This document shows positions 27,176 to 37,051 of a stretch of 57,162 nucleotides of DNA, piece by piece. The DNA is from Peptoniphilaceae bacterium (lineage in GTDB: Bacteria > Bacillota > Clostridia > Tissierellales > Peptoniphilaceae). Location: NCBI GenBank assembly GCA_022769085.1, contig JALEKO010000009.1, positions 1 through 57,162 on the forward strand, given 5' to 3'. How positions within the stretch are numbered: the stretch's first letter is position 1; every line of letters begins with the position of its first letter. Below the pieces are notes generated by a model. It did not search any database. It was not told the origin of the DNA and worked only from the letters and a program-made list of their open reading frames with translations. Both the position numbers and the translations under genes were made by a program.

Positions 27176-27304
27176 TTAATTAATTTTTTTATATAAAGCA
27201 TCTATTTGATTTTGCATTTTTTTTATCTGTTTTTCTTGCTTTGAAATATATATTATGCAAATAGTGATACATAAAAATAAAAATCCAATTAAAAAATATT
27301 TCAT
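27176..27304 (-). CDS. Small 42-residue single-pass membrane peptide
   Basis: An open frame of 42 codons starts at 27304 (a second ATG at 27307 would add one residue), with AGGAGGTA directly upstream. It has one hydrophobic segment (about residues 3-21, FLIGFLFLCITICIIYI) and a charged amphipathic tail, KQEKQIKKMQNQIDALYKKIN, that looks like a short coiled coil. It follows uridine phosphorylase by about 20 bases and precedes the operon terminator by 11 bases, which fits a real last gene. Function is unknown; a bitopic regulator of a neighbouring membrane protein is one possibility. Confidence 0.65.
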   Translation of the reverse strand: MKYFLIGFLFLCITICIIYISKQEKQIKKMQNQIDALYKKIN

Positions 27305-27324
27305 CATTACCTCCTACTTGTATA

Positions 27325-28098
27325 TTATTTATTTTTATCATTTTTTATTATGTTTCTTAATGCTTCAATTGAAACCTGAATTGCTGATGTAGTATCGTGT
27401 ACAACAGGGTTTTCTAAACCACATTTTTCTCTTTCTTGATTTGCAACTGTTAAAAAACACGATCCACATTTTACACCTAGGTAAGATGCAACTGTAAAAA
27501 GTGCTGCAGATTCCATTTCACTTGCAAGAGTTCCTAGTTTAAGCCAAGCATTCCATTTATTTGTAAGTTCATAAGAAACTGGCATATTTTCAGGTTCGTG
27601 TTGTCCATAAAACGAATCTTTACATTGAACAATTCCTGTGTGAAAATTTAAATTTAATTTTTTAGATGCTTTTACAAGCTCATTTACTATATTAAAATTT
27701 GCTACAGCTGGAAACTCAATTGGAGCAAATTCTCTACTTGTACCTTCGGCTCTTATTGCACCAGTTGCTATAACTATATCGCCACTTTTTACATTTTTTT
27801 GCATTCCACCACATGTGCCTACTCTTATAAAAGTGTGAGCACCAATTTTTGAAAGTTCAACCATTGCAATTGCAGCAGAAGGGCCTCCAATTCCTGTTGA
27901 AGTTACAGAAACTTTTTCTCCCTCTAAAGTTCCAGTATAAGTTACATATTCTCTATTTTCACCTGTTTTAATAGGATTATCTAAGAAATTAGAAATCTTT
28001 TCAACTCTTCCTGGATCTCCTGGTAAAATAACATATTTTCCAATGTCATTCTCATCAACATTTATATGATATTGTTTGCCATTTTCACTATAATTCAT
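27325..28098 (-). CDS. udp: Uridine phosphorylase
   Basis: This 257-residue enzyme of the PNP/UDP family splits uridine to uracil and ribose-1-phosphate in nucleoside salvage. It has the phosphate-binding [11 protein letters not shown] near the N-terminus, [30 protein letters not shown] and the ribose/base segment SEMESAALF with the conserved Glu-Met-Glu. [13 protein letters not shown] matches uridine rather than purine phosphorylases. GGAGG precedes the ATG at 28098; a TTG four codons upstream is less likely. It belongs to a leftward operon behind the permease and DUF3783-like genes. Confidence 0.93.
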   Translation of the reverse strand: MNYSENGKQYHINVDENDIGKYVILPGDPGRVEKISNFLDNPIKTGENREYVTYTGTLEGEKVSVTSTGIGGPSAAIAMVELSKIGAHTFIRVGTCGGMQKNVKSGDIVIATGAIRAEGTSREFAPIEFPAVANFNIVNELVKASKKLNLNFHTGIVQCKDSFYGQHEPENMPVSYELTNKWNAWLKLGTLASEMESAALFTVASYLGVKCGSCFLTVANQEREKCGLENPVVHDTTSAIQVSIEALRNIIKNDKNK

Positions 28099-28135
28099 AA
28101 ATTCCTCCAAATTATAAAAAAGTTAAATTATATTT

Positions 28136-28705
28136 TTACTTCATGTATTTATTTACAGTATTTGAAAGTGTAAAGCTTAACTTATTATACAAATTTGAAG
28201 CTTTTTCATAGTCAAACGATCTAGTATTTGTCATGTAGTCATTTATTTCATCTATTACTGAATTTATTTTTTCATCATTTCCATATTCATTCATAATATT
28301 TTTTGAATATTTTATTAAGGAACTTATTTTATTAATTAAAAGCATACTTCTATATTCATCGTCATTTTCTCCAAGAAGTTTTCTAAGAGTCCAATCTTTA
28401 TTTGTTTTTGTAAGTCCTGCTTTATGCTCTACATAAAAGTCTGAATTTTGAAGGTAATCTAAAAATTTATACATTTCTTCTTTCTTTACATCTTTAAGAA
28501 GTAAAAATTCAAAATCAACATTTTTATCAAAATCACTTTCAATATCTATTTTTTGGTATCCTTCAATTTCTGCAAGATATCCTACCTTTTGGTCTAAATC
28601 TTTCATTGATATTATTTTAAGATCGTAATTAAACTCTTCTAAAATTTCTTTTAATCTTCTTTCTCTATCATTATTTTTAGGGTTGAAATATAATATTAAT
28701 GCCAT
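28136..28705 (-). CDS. DUF3783-like protein
   Basis: This 189-residue soluble protein appears to contain a DUF3783 domain in its first half (LILYFNPKNN..., VDFEFLLLKDVKKEEMYKFLDYLQ, about residues 60-90), followed by AGLTKTNKDWTLRKLLGE, which resembles the rest of that domain. The last 70 residues are helical. DUF3783 is of unknown function and common in Clostridia and Tissierellia. The gene starts 12 bases after the giant permease, with AAAAGGAG upstream, so cotranscription is likely. The family assignment is from memory of motifs. Confidence 0.7.
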   Translation of the reverse strand: MALILYFNPKNNDRERRLKEILEEFNYDLKIISMKDLDQKVGYLAEIEGYQKIDIESDFDKNVDFEFLLLKDVKKEEMYKFLDYLQNSDFYVEHKAGLTKTNKDWTLRKLLGENDDEYRSMLLINKISSLIKYSKNIMNEYGNDEKINSVIDEINDYMTNTRSFDYEKASNLYNKLSFTLSNTVNKYMK

Positions 28706-28717
28706 GTTTTCTCCTTT

Positions 28718-31700
28718 TTATTCAGGTGTTTTTAATGATTCCACCATATCAATTTTCTTTAATTTTTCATGCACTATAAACATTACAGTAAGTATAAAAA
28801 ATATTGTTATTGCCATAGATATAAAATAGTTTTTAAAATTCATTACTGGGTCAAGAAGTATATTTGTTGGAGCAAGCGTTACAACTATCCAAAGATGTAA
28901 TATTCTTCCAAAAACAAATCCTAAAAGTATTCCCATAACAGAAAGTATTAAAGTTTCTCTATATATATATAGTGTGATTTCTTTTGGTTTAAAACCTAAT
29001 ACTTTTATTGTAGAAAGTTCTCTTTTTCTTTCATCTACGTTAATATCTGTAAGATTATATAGTACAACAAGTGCAAGCCCTGATGATACAAAAACTATTA
29101 CCAAAACTATAAAGTTTAAGCTATAAAGAAGCGAATCTAAATTTGTCATTTCATTTTCTGTACTCATTGTAGATATTACAGAGTCAAAATTTGAAATTTT
29201 TTCTGCAATTTCTTCTTCTTTGGATACGTCAGTTAGTTTTAAAAAATCTGCATTATATTCTTTGTCAGCTTTATCAAATTTTTTTCTATACAAATTATCA
29301 CTCATGTAAATAAAATGGCCAACATAGTTTTCGGTTATATCTTTTATTTTAAGTTTAATAACATTTCCCATAGAATCTGTTATTTTTATTGTATCTCCTA
29401 CATTTTTATTTAACGACTTAGAAAGTTTTTCTGTTATTATAACGGAATTATCTTTAAGTTTTAAATTTTTATGAGTTTTTCTATCTCTTACAGATACGAA
29501 TTTTTCAAGACTATTTATATCTTCTGTTGCAATCACAGAAACATCTTCTTTTAATCCGCTTGTATTTAGTATTGTAGCTGAATCGTAAAAAACTTTCAGT
29601 GAATCTTTTACATTTTTTGTATTTTCAATAAATGAATTATATTCTTTTAAACTTTTTTCATTTGAATCTGGATTATAGACTGATAGTACATCAAATTTCC
29701 AAACGTCAGAAAATTGCTTATTCATAATTCCACTTACTGAATCTTTTATTCCAAATCCCATAGTTATTAAAGCTGTACAACCGCAAACACCAAATAATGT
29801 CATAAACATTCTATTTTTATATCTAAAAATATTTCTTAATGTAACTTTCCAAAGGAATGGTAACTTTTCCCAAATAAATTTAACTTTTTCTATAAAAGTT
29901 CTATTTCCATCTTTTGGAGGTTTTGGTCTTAATAATTGTGAAACTTTTTCTTTTAAGGAAGATTTTACAGCAATGTATGCTGCAAAAACTGTACAAATAA
30001 TATTTAATAAAAGTGATATCAATATAAAATTAAAATTCATATACATTGGAGCTTCTTTTATTACAGATATTGAAAAATAAGCTTTAAAAATAAGGGGCAT
30101 AAGTACATAGTATCCAAAAAGTCCACCTAATATTGCTCCAAAAATTGATACAAGTATTCCATAAACCAAATATTTTTTTGATATATCAAAATTTTTATAT
30201 CCTAAAGCTTTATATGTTCCTATTTCACTTCTGTCTGAATTTACCATTCTTGTCATTGAGGTTAATGATACTAAAAGTGCTATAAGATAAAATATTGTTG
30301 GAAATACAAAACTTAACATATCTAAATTGTTTGCACTTTCAAGATAAATTGCAATAATTGAATTATCGGTTATTGCATCAACTGAATATTTTACAGGTTT
30401 TATATTTTTTAAATCATCTTTTGCAATATCTATTTTCTCTTGACCTTTTTTTAATTTTTTAATATTTTTATCATATTCTTTATTAAATTTTTCTTTATTT
30501 TTATTTAACTCTTTTATACCTTCATTTATTTTTTTATTGGAATTTTCAAGTTGAATTTTTCCTTTTTTCTCTTTTTCTTCAAGAGTATTTTTAGATTTTA
30601 TTAAAGAATTTAAAGAGTTTTCATAATTTGCTTTTCCTTGATTATAAATATCTATTCCGTTTAAAAGCTCTTTTTCTCCATTTTTATATTTTTCAATTGA
30701 TAAATTAAGTTCACTTTCTTTTTCATATAATAAAGACTTTGAATTAGAAATTTCTTCTTTTGCTTTTTCTATTTTTTTAAAACCATCTTCTACTTTTAAA
30801 AGACTATCTTTTATATTTTCTAATTTTGAATTTAAATCATTTAAAGTATTATCAATTTGTAAAATAGATGAAGAAATTTTTTCTTTTGCATCTAATAAAT
30901 TTTTTAGAGTTACTTCAAAATCAACTTTTTTATTTTCTAAATTTATTATGTTTTCGTCAATTTCTAAAATTAAAGAGTCTAAATTTTCAGGTGATTTTTT
31001 TTGAAGTTCTTCCTTTTTAAAAATTAAATCATCTAAATTATTTTTTAAATTTTCCTTTTCTAAAGTTAGATAATTTATGTCTTTTGATTTTAAATTTTCT
31101 ATTTCTTCATCCAAAATTTTATTATCGTTTTCAAGTTTTGATAAATCATTTTTTAACAAATCTATTTTTGATAAATAATCTTCATTTGTTTTATTTAAAT
31201 TTTCTATTTCATTCTTAAAATTTTCAATATCCTCTTCACTTTCTGATGAATTGATACTATCATTTAATATTTCTATTTTTTTATTATTATCATTTATACT
31301 ATCTTCTAATGATGAAATATTCATATTTTTTTCATCTATAAGATTTGAATTTTGTATTTTTAAATTATTTAGTTCATCTAATTTTTTTGTATTATCTGTA
31401 GAATTTTCGATTTTTTCATCTAAATCTTTTAAATTATCATTTAGTTTTTCTATATTTAAATTAAGGTTATTAATTTCATCTTTTAAATGTAAAAGGGACT
31501 CTTTTTTTTCTTTTAAATTTTTTATTTTGTAATCAATCTTTTTATTAGAATCAGCTATAATTTCTTTATTTTCATTTAGGCTTTTTTCTTCATTTTCTAT
31601 ATTTTTAAGATTGTTTTGTAATTCATTTTTTTTACTATTTAAATCATTTATTGTTTGTTTTAAATCATTTTTTCCATCTTCTATTTTATTTTTTGAATCT

Positions 31701-32824
31701 ATTAATCTATTTAAATTTAATTCATATTCTTTTTGTGCGTCATTGAGTTTTTTCTTTGAAAGAGAAATTTCTTTTTTTCCACTGTCAATTAAATTTTTTG
31801 CATCTTTTAACTTTTTCTGGTTTTCTTCTATTAAATTTAAAGAAGAGCTTAGTTTTTTTTCTGCATCTTCAAGCTTTAAAAAACCATCATCAATTTTATA
31901 ATATGCATTTGAAATTTGAAAATTAAACTCTTTAAGAGAGTTTTCATATTCTTCTTTTGCATCATCAAGTTTTTTTTGATTTTCTTTTATCTTTTTTTGT
32001 GAATCGTCTAATTTTTCAAATCCAGAATCTATTTTTTTTTGATTTTTTTCTATTTTTTGATTTGCATCTTCTTTTATTTCTAAAGCTCTTATTTTAGGTC
32101 TATTATCTAAAATTTTTTTTAAATCTTCTCTTCTTTTTGTAATTTCATTTCTATATTTTTTTGATGAAATATCTAAATTTTTTAGATCATTAAAAGTAAG
32201 TAGTATATTTTGATACGAATTCTCCTTGAAATTTTCTTTTTTTACATAGCAAAAATAGTCTACTGACCCATCTCCTATTGTAGAAAATCCTCTTGCATCT
32301 GTATTTAAATAATCTATTGAATTTACAAATGCTGAAATTTTATATTTCGTATTTTTTAAATTTTTGCTTTCATCTTCAAATTCAATAAAATCCCCTATTT
32401 TATATCCTTTGTTTTTAAAAATGGAATCTACTGCAATTTCATTCTTATTTTTTGGGGCTTTTCCTTCTATATACTGAGGTTTAGAAATTTCGTCTGTAAG
32501 TGAAAAAACAGAAAATACAATATCTTCTTCATTTTTTAAAAATACATCTTGTTTATATACAGCTTCAACTTTTGATATGTTTTTATATGAATTTATCGTT
32601 TTTAAATCATCGTCATTAAAACCCAAAAGGCTTGAGATTTTTAAATCATATCCGTTTAATTCTTTTTTCATTTGGTTTATAGCAAAAGATACATTTGGGC
32701 CTGAAAGTCGTATTCCTACAAAAACTAAACTTCCGAGTGCAACCATTATTGTTGTTGCTAAAAATCTTATAAATGTTTTTTTAATATTTCTAAAAATATC
32801 TTTATTAAGTGAGCTTTTTTTCAT
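28718..32824 (-). CDS. Giant FtsX-like ABC permease with extracellular coiled coil
   Basis: This 1368-residue permease has an N-terminal transmembrane helix (about 18-38), a beta-rich extracellular region (40-245), a very long coiled coil of Lys/Glu/Asn/Leu heptads (about 248-806), then an FtsX domain with membrane segments near 836-858, 885-910 and 930-960. A second ectodomain and a final FtsX-type trio of helices (last about 130 residues) follow. FtsX-like permeases normally pair with a MacB/LolD-type ATPase that transmits force; no ATPase gene is adjacent. Similar proteins with long coils exist in Firmicutes; their role is not well known. It heads an operon with the DUF3783-like gene and udp. 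Confidence 0.92.
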   Translation of the reverse strand: MKKSSLNKDIFRNIKKTFIRFLATTIMVALGSLVFVGIRLSGPNVSFAINQMKKELNGYDLKISSLLGFNDDDLKTINSYKNISKVEAVYKQDVFLKNEEDIVFSVFSLTDEISKPQYIEGKAPKNKNEIAVDSIFKNKGYKIGDFIEFEDESKNLKNTKYKISAFVNSIDYLNTDARGFSTIGDGSVDYFCYVKKENFKENSYQNILLTFNDLKNLDISSKKYRNEITKRREDLKKILDNRPKIRALEIKEDANQKIEKNQKKIDSGFEKLDDSQKKIKENQKKLDDAKEEYENSLKEFNFQISNAYYKIDDGFLKLEDAEKKLSSSLNLIEENQKKLKDAKNLIDSGKKEISLSKKKLNDAQKEYELNLNRLIDSKNKIEDGKNDLKQTINDLNSKKNELQNNLKNIENEEKSLNENKEIIADSNKKIDYKIKNLKEKKESLLHLKDEINNLNLNIEKLNDNLKDLDEKIENSTDNTKKLDELNNLKIQNSNLIDEKNMNISSLEDSINDNNKKIEILNDSINSSESEEDIENFKNEIENLNKTNEDYLSKIDLLKNDLSKLENDNKILDEEIENLKSKDINYLTLEKENLKNNLDDLIFKKEELQKKSPENLDSLILEIDENIINLENKKVDFEVTLKNLLDAKEKISSSILQIDNTLNDLNSKLENIKDSLLKVEDGFKKIEKAKEEISNSKSLLYEKESELNLSIEKYKNGEKELLNGIDIYNQGKANYENSLNSLIKSKNTLEEKEKKGKIQLENSNKKINEGIKELNKNKEKFNKEYDKNIKKLKKGQEKIDIAKDDLKNIKPVKYSVDAITDNSIIAIYLESANNLDMLSFVFPTIFYLIALLVSLTSMTRMVNSDRSEIGTYKALGYKNFDISKKYLVYGILVSIFGAILGGLFGYYVLMPLIFKAYFSISVIKEAPMYMNFNFILISLLLNIICTVFAAYIAVKSSLKEKVSQLLRPKPPKDGNRTFIEKVKFIWEKLPFLWKVTLRNIFRYKNRMFMTLFGVCGCTALITMGFGIKDSVSGIMNKQFSDVWKFDVLSVYNPDSNEKSLKEYNSFIENTKNVKDSLKVFYDSATILNTSGLKEDVSVIATEDINSLEKFVSVRDRKTHKNLKLKDNSVIITEKLSKSLNKNVGDTIKITDSMGNVIKLKIKDITENYVGHFIYMSDNLYRKKFDKADKEYNADFLKLTDVSKEEEIAEKISNFDSVISTMSTENEMTNLDSLLYSLNFIVLVIVFVSSGLALVVLYNLTDINVDERKRELSTIKVLGFKPKEITLYIYRETLILSVMGILLGFVFGRILHLWIVVTLAPTNILLDPVMNFKNYFISMAITIFFILTVMFIVHEKLKKIDMVESLKTPE

Positions 32825-32884
32825 TTATAATTCCTCTATTTCTTATGAAATTATACTTCATTATATTAAATATTAATAAACAAA

Positions 32885-32912
32885 TGGACAAAAACTAAAA
32901 ATGCATTATAAT
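32885..32912 (+). promoter_or_regulatory. Probable cysK promoter
   Basis: TGGACA at 32885-32890 and TATAAT at 32907-32912 are 16 bases apart, upstream of cysK. The divergent permease promoter must lie nearby. Confidence 0.65.
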
Positions 32913-32958
32913 ACTATAGTAAAAAAGTAGGAATAATAATTATGTAAAAGGAGTTAAT

Positions 32959-33861
32959 ATGATTTATAATAACATAAGTAAATTAGTTGGTAAAACACCA
33001 TTAGTTAAGCTTGAATCATTAAAAAAAGATTCAAGAGCAGATATATATGTAAAATTGGAAAAAAATAATCCAGGTGCAAGTATAAAAGATCGTGCTGCAT
33101 TATATATGATTTTAGATGCAGAAGAAAAAGGACTTTTAAAAAAAGGTGATACAATTGTAGAACCTTCCAGCGGTAATACAGGAGTTGCTCTTGCAATGAT
33201 TGGGGCAAATAGGGGATATAAAGTTATTATAACTATGCCTCAATCAATGAGTATTGAGAGAGCAAAACTTATGGAAAGTTATGGAGCAGAGGTTATAAGA
33301 ACAACAGAAAATGCTCTTCAAGGTGCTGTTGATAAAGCAATTGAACTATCTAAAAAAGATGGATACTTTATGCCAGACCAATTTTCAAATCCTGCAAATG
33401 TAAGAGCTCATTATGAAACAACAGGTGTTGAAATATTGAATGAAATAAAACCTTCAGCATTTGTAGCTGGTGTTGGAACAGGTGGTACTGTTTCAGGTGT
33501 TGGAAAAAGATTAAAGGAATTTGATGAAAATATAAAAATATATGCTGTTGAGCCTAAAGAAAGTCCTATGCTTTCACAAGGAAAAGCTGCACCTCATAAA
33601 ATTCAGGGAATTGGTGGAAATTTTGTTCCAAAAAACTTTGATAGATCTTTAATTGACGGTATTGTTGATGTATCAGGAGATGATGCTATTTATTATGCAA
33701 AAGAAATAGCAAGAAATGAAGGACTTGTTGTTGGAATTTCTTCAGGTGCAAATATTAAAGCAGCTATAGAAATAGCTGATAAATTAGGAAGTGGAAAGTC
33801 TGTAGTTACAGTTTTACCAGATACTGGAGAAAGATATATTTCAACAGAACTATTTAAATAA
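32959..33861 (+). CDS. cysK: Cysteine synthase (O-acetylserine sulfhydrylase)
   Basis: CysK converts O-acetylserine and sulfide to cysteine using pyridoxal phosphate. The PLP lysine is K43 in NPGASIKDR, the phosphate loop is PSSGNTG (69-75), and [12 protein letters not shown] and the late substrate segment [11 protein letters not shown] are present. Its 300 residues match CysK rather than a cystathionine enzyme. AAAGGAG precedes the ATG. The serine acetyltransferase cysE follows after 16 bases, so the pair forms a two-gene cysteine biosynthesis unit. Confidence 0.97.
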   Translation: MIYNNISKLVGKTPLVKLESLKKDSRADIYVKLEKNNPGASIKDRAALYMILDAEEKGLLKKGDTIVEPSSGNTGVALAMIGANRGYKVIITMPQSMSIERAKLMESYGAEVIRTTENALQGAVDKAIELSKKDGYFMPDQFSNPANVRAHYETTGVEILNEIKPSAFVAGVGTGGTVSGVGKRLKEFDENIKIYAVEPKESPMLSQGKAAPHKIQGIGGNFVPKNFDRSLIDGIVDVSGDDAIYYAKEIARNEGLVVGISSGANIKAAIEIADKLGSGKSVVTVLPDTGERYISTELFK

Positions 33862-33877
33862 AAAATTAAGGAGAAGT

Positions 33878-34405
33878 ATGAATCTTGAGGAGTATAGGTT
33901 AGAACTTGCAAAGGTTGCATATAAAACTGACCCTGCATGTAAGTCTATTAAGGAGGCATTAAATTTTTCTCCAGGAATAAAAGCATTAAGTGCTCATTTT
34001 ATAGCACATGAGCTTTATTTATCAGGTGATTATTATGCTGCAACAAAAATTTCGATGGATGCCAGAAAAGAGACGGGAATAGAAATTCATCCTGGAGCAA
34101 CTATAGGAAGAAGAAATTATATTGACCATGGTATGGGCGTTGTAATAGGAGAAACAGCAATAATAGGTGATGATAATTTAATTTATCATCAGGTCACACT
34201 CGGAGGGACTGGCCTTGAAAAAAATGTCAAAAGACATCCTACAATAGGAAACCATGTTATGCTGGGTAGTGGTTCTACAATTTTGGGAGATATTAAAATT
34301 GGAGATTATGCAAAAATAGGGGCAGGTGCCGTGGTAATTGAAGATGTGCCAGCCTATGCGACTGCAGTTGGAATACCTGCAAAAATCATCATGAAAAGAC
34401 ATTAA
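33878..34405 (+). CDS. cysE: Serine O-acetyltransferase
   Basis: CysE acetylates serine from acetyl-CoA to give O-acetylserine for CysK. The 175-residue protein is the short bacterial form, with the SATase helical N-terminus reduced and a left-handed beta-helix of hexapeptide repeats ([70 protein letters not shown]). The catalytic His-Asp pair is visible near [21 protein letters not shown] precedes the start, and a strong terminator follows the stop. Confidence 0.96.
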   Translation: MNLEEYRLELAKVAYKTDPACKSIKEALNFSPGIKALSAHFIAHELYLSGDYYAATKISMDARKETGIEIHPGATIGRRNYIDHGMGVVIGETAIIGDDNLIYHQVTLGGTGLEKNVKRHPTIGNHVMLGSGSTILGDIKIGDYAKIGAGAVVIEDVPAYATAVGIPAKIIMKRH

Positions 34406-34454
34406 AAAAGTGATGTTATGGAATAATTTTTAATTATTCCATAACATCACTTTT
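34406..34454. terminator. Bidirectional terminator after cysE
   Basis: A long near-perfect stem (AAAAGTGATGTTATGGAATA with its complement, loop about five bases) with A/T flanks lies between convergent cysE and the 101-residue gene. Confidence 0.93.
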
Positions 34455-34516
34455 ATTTTGAAAAAGATACTATTATAAGTCATAGAAATTAGTAAAATTT
34501 ACAAAGTATTATTTAA

Positions 34517-34822
34517 TTAAATTTCAAAAGATAAACTTTTTTTAAAACTTGAAATTATTTTATTGTTTTTTTCTACGTCAAATTGCAGTGTGAATTTTTT
34601 AGAACTTTCGAAAGAATTAATTTTTATATCTACATTTTTTCCGGTCACATCCCCTAAAAGATTTTCACCGTCAAATAATTTTACAAAAATTTTTTCTTCT
34701 TCATCAAAAGTTTCCGTCAAAATTCTTAATACAAGTGAATTATCGTTTTTTAAATAATTTGTTTGAATAGTTAAACTTTTTATATATTCATTTTCTATAT
34801 CCAAATTTATTTCTTTTTGCAT
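34517..34822 (-). CDS. Small hypothetical protein, probably beta-rich
   Basis: I do not recognise this 101-residue acidic protein. It has no signal peptide or membrane segment. Alternating hydrophobic residues in LTIQTNYL, LVLRILTE, IFVKLFDGENLLGDV and FTLQFDVE suggest a small beta-sandwich. AAGGAG seven bases before the ATG supports a real gene. It stands alone between terminators, convergent with cysE and divergent from the Na/Pi transporter. Confidence 0.8.
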   Translation of the reverse strand: MQKEINLDIENEYIKSLTIQTNYLKNDNSLVLRILTETFDEEEKIFVKLFDGENLLGDVTGKNVDIKINSFESSKKFTLQFDVEKNNKIISSFKKSLSFEI

Positions 34823-34982
34823 ATAATCTCCTTAAAAATGCTTTTATAAATATAATATATTTTTAAAGTATGAAAAGTAAAAGTATATTAAATTTTTTTG
34901 TATGTTTTTTTCAATAAGTAATATAAAAAACTTTAAAAAAACAAAAAATTAATGTAATATAATTCTATAAGTAGGAGGATTT

Positions 34983-36569
34983 ATGATAGTTGGATTATTA
35001 GGAGGTCTTGCTCTATTTCTTTTCGGTATGGATTTAATGAGTAAGGGTCTCGAACTGACTGCAGGAGATAAGCTGCAGATGATTTTGGAAAAGCTCACAA
35101 ATAATAAAATTATGGGCATAATTTTAGGTACTGTAGTTACTGCACTTGTTCAATCATCTTCAGCTGTAACAGTAACTCTTGTAGGATTTGTAAATAGTGG
35201 AATAATGTCTTTAAATCAGGCAATTTCAGTTATAATGGGGGCTAATATAGGAACTACTGTTACAGGGCAGATAGTTGCTTTAAATATAACAGAGTATGCA
35301 CCTCTTATTGCTTTTGCAGGTTTTGTTATGTTTACATTTATTCCAAAAGTAAAAATTAAGTATATAGGTCAAACTGTTATGGGGCTTGGCTTTTTATTTA
35401 TGGGTCTTAATTTTATGAGTGAGTCTATGGCTCCTCTTAGAGATAATCAGGAATTTATTTCAATTCTTACAAGATTTGAAAATCCAGGATTGGGAATTTT
35501 TGCAGGAACTATTTTGACAGGCATTATTCAATCTTCATCTGCATCTGTTGGAATTTTACAAAGTATTGCAAATCAAGGAATTATTTCTTTAAGTAGTTCA
35601 ATGTACATTATTTTTGGGTTTAATATTGGTACATGCGTTACTTCTGTATTATCTTCAATAAACGGTACAAAAAGTGCAAAAAGAACAGCGCTAAGCCACG
35701 TTTTATTTAATATTGGTGGAACGATTATATTTTTGGTTTTAAATTTGTTTGTTGATATTCCGACAATAATAAAAGCTATTTCACCATCACTTCCAGCAGC
35801 TCAAATTGCAAATTTACATACGATATTTAATATAGTAACAACAATTTTACTTTTCCCAGTGTCTGATTATATTGGGAAAATTGCAATTAAACTTATACCA
35901 GGAGAAGATAAAGAAAGAGATGAACTTTCACTTCAATATATAGGAATTATAAGCAAAGATCCATCACTGAGATTTAGTAACTTAAAAGCTGAAATTATTA
36001 GAATGCTTAAAGTAAGCATGGAAAATTATATTTTGGCAAACAAAATATTTTTTAGTTATAGCCAAAAAGATTATGATAAAATCATGCATAATGAAGAGCT
36101 TATAAATTATTTAAACAAAGAACTTACAAAATATATAATATCCATGTTGGATGAGGCTTTAAATGATTCTGCTGCAAATAAATTATCCAATTACATGAAT
36201 ATAACAAGAAGAATAGAAAGAATTGGCGATCACAGTAAAGCACTTGCAGAAAATGCAAAGTATTCTCATGAAAAAAATCTATTCTATTCTCAAAGTTCTA
36301 AAGATGAATATGTACAGGTAAGAGATAATGCAAGAGAAATGTTTGAAATAGTTTTATCAGATATATCTGGTGAAGAAAAAGAAAATCAGACTAGAAAAAT
36401 TGCAAAAGAAATTGATGAGTTAACTGATAAGTATAGAATTCTCCATATAGAAAGAATGAAAAATCACCTGTGCGATCCTGAAAGTGGACTTATTTTTGAA
36501 AAATTCCTTACAGAAATTCAAAGAATTTCAGAATATTTATTAAAGATAACTCTTTTATTTAATGAATAG
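34983..36569 (+). CDS. Na/Pi cotransporter family protein with PhoU-like domain
   Basis: This 528-residue membrane protein has two Na/Pi cotransporter repeats, with the family motif QSSSAVTVTLVGFVNSGIM (about 57-75) and its partner IQSSSASVGILQSIANQGII (about 180-200). The C-terminal 190 residues form a soluble helical PhoU-like domain (RRIERIGDHSKALAENA around 412-428). Family members import phosphate, and the PhoU domain is thought to regulate it. TAGGAGG precedes the ATG. It is followed by two unknown genes with short gaps, forming one likely operon. Confidence 0.92.
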   Translation: MIVGLLGGLALFLFGMDLMSKGLELTAGDKLQMILEKLTNNKIMGIILGTVVTALVQSSSAVTVTLVGFVNSGIMSLNQAISVIMGANIGTTVTGQIVALNITEYAPLIAFAGFVMFTFIPKVKIKYIGQTVMGLGFLFMGLNFMSESMAPLRDNQEFISILTRFENPGLGIFAGTILTGIIQSSSASVGILQSIANQGIISLSSSMYIIFGFNIGTCVTSVLSSINGTKSAKRTALSHVLFNIGGTIIFLVLNLFVDIPTIIKAISPSLPAAQIANLHTIFNIVTTILLFPVSDYIGKIAIKLIPGEDKERDELSLQYIGIISKDPSLRFSNLKAEIIRMLKVSMENYILANKIFFSYSQKDYDKIMHNEELINYLNKELTKYIISMLDEALNDSAANKLSNYMNITRRIERIGDHSKALAENAKYSHEKNLFYSQSSKDEYVQVRDNAREMFEIVLSDISGEEKENQTRKIAKEIDELTDKYRILHIERMKNHLCDPESGLIFEKFLTEIQRISEYLLKITLLFNE

Positions 36570-36583
36570 AAAGGTGAGTTTAT

Positions 36584-37009
36584 ATGAATAGAAATTTCGA
36601 ATATTCAAAAAAACTAATTGATGATGCAAAAAAACTTATATATGATTTAGAAAATATAAAAGCTAATATAAGAAGGTCAAACAATTTTTCATCCGTTAAC
36701 TTTGTAGGAAGAAATAGTTTTGGAAATTTTATTAGAAATTTAAAAGTTAATTCAATTAATAAAAATCTTCAACAAGCACAAGAAAAAATACAAAAATTTG
36801 ACAGTTCACTAATACTTCTTGACGATGGTTTATCAAAAAAAATAAGAATGCCTTATAAATTACCACAATTTAATAGAGTTTCTTATAAAATATCTGATAT
36901 CTCGTGGAGAATAAAAATGCGTAAAAAACAACTTGAAATTGAAAATTCAATTAACGATGTTAAAGCTGTTTTAAAAAAACTTGTATTTATAAAAAATAAA
37001 AATAAATGA
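36584..37009 (+). CDS. Unrecognised basic helical protein (141 residues)
   Basis: I do not recognise this protein. It is strongly basic (Lys and Arg well exceed Asp and Glu), Asn-rich, and has predicted-looking amphipathic helices at about 8-32, 60-75 and 105-135 with no signal peptide or membrane segment. AGAAAGGTGAG precedes the ATG. It lies 14 bases after the phosphate cotransporter gene and 42 bases before the acidic repeat protein. The opposite charge of those two neighbours suggests they may bind each other or a polyanion, which is inference only. Confidence 0.8.
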   Translation: MNRNFEYSKKLIDDAKKLIYDLENIKANIRRSNNFSSVNFVGRNSFGNFIRNLKVNSINKNLQQAQEKIQKFDSSLILLDDGLSKKIRMPYKLPQFNRVSYKISDISWRIKMRKKQLEIENSINDVKAVLKKLVFIKNKNK

Positions 37010-37051
37010 CATTTTTTAAAATATTAAATTATTTTAAGAAAGGAAGATAAT

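Noticed and set aside
30400-32000. Long plus-strand frames rich in Phe and Ser across the coiled-coil region of the giant permease gene
   Set aside because: They are antisense shadows of the Lys/Glu/Asn-rich coding sequence: they lack ribosome sites and read as simple complements of the coiled coil.
32825-32958. A T-box or S-box riboswitch upstream of cysK
   Set aside because: The leader is too short (about 40 bases after the promoter) and lacks the conserved T-box or SAM-riboswitch elements.
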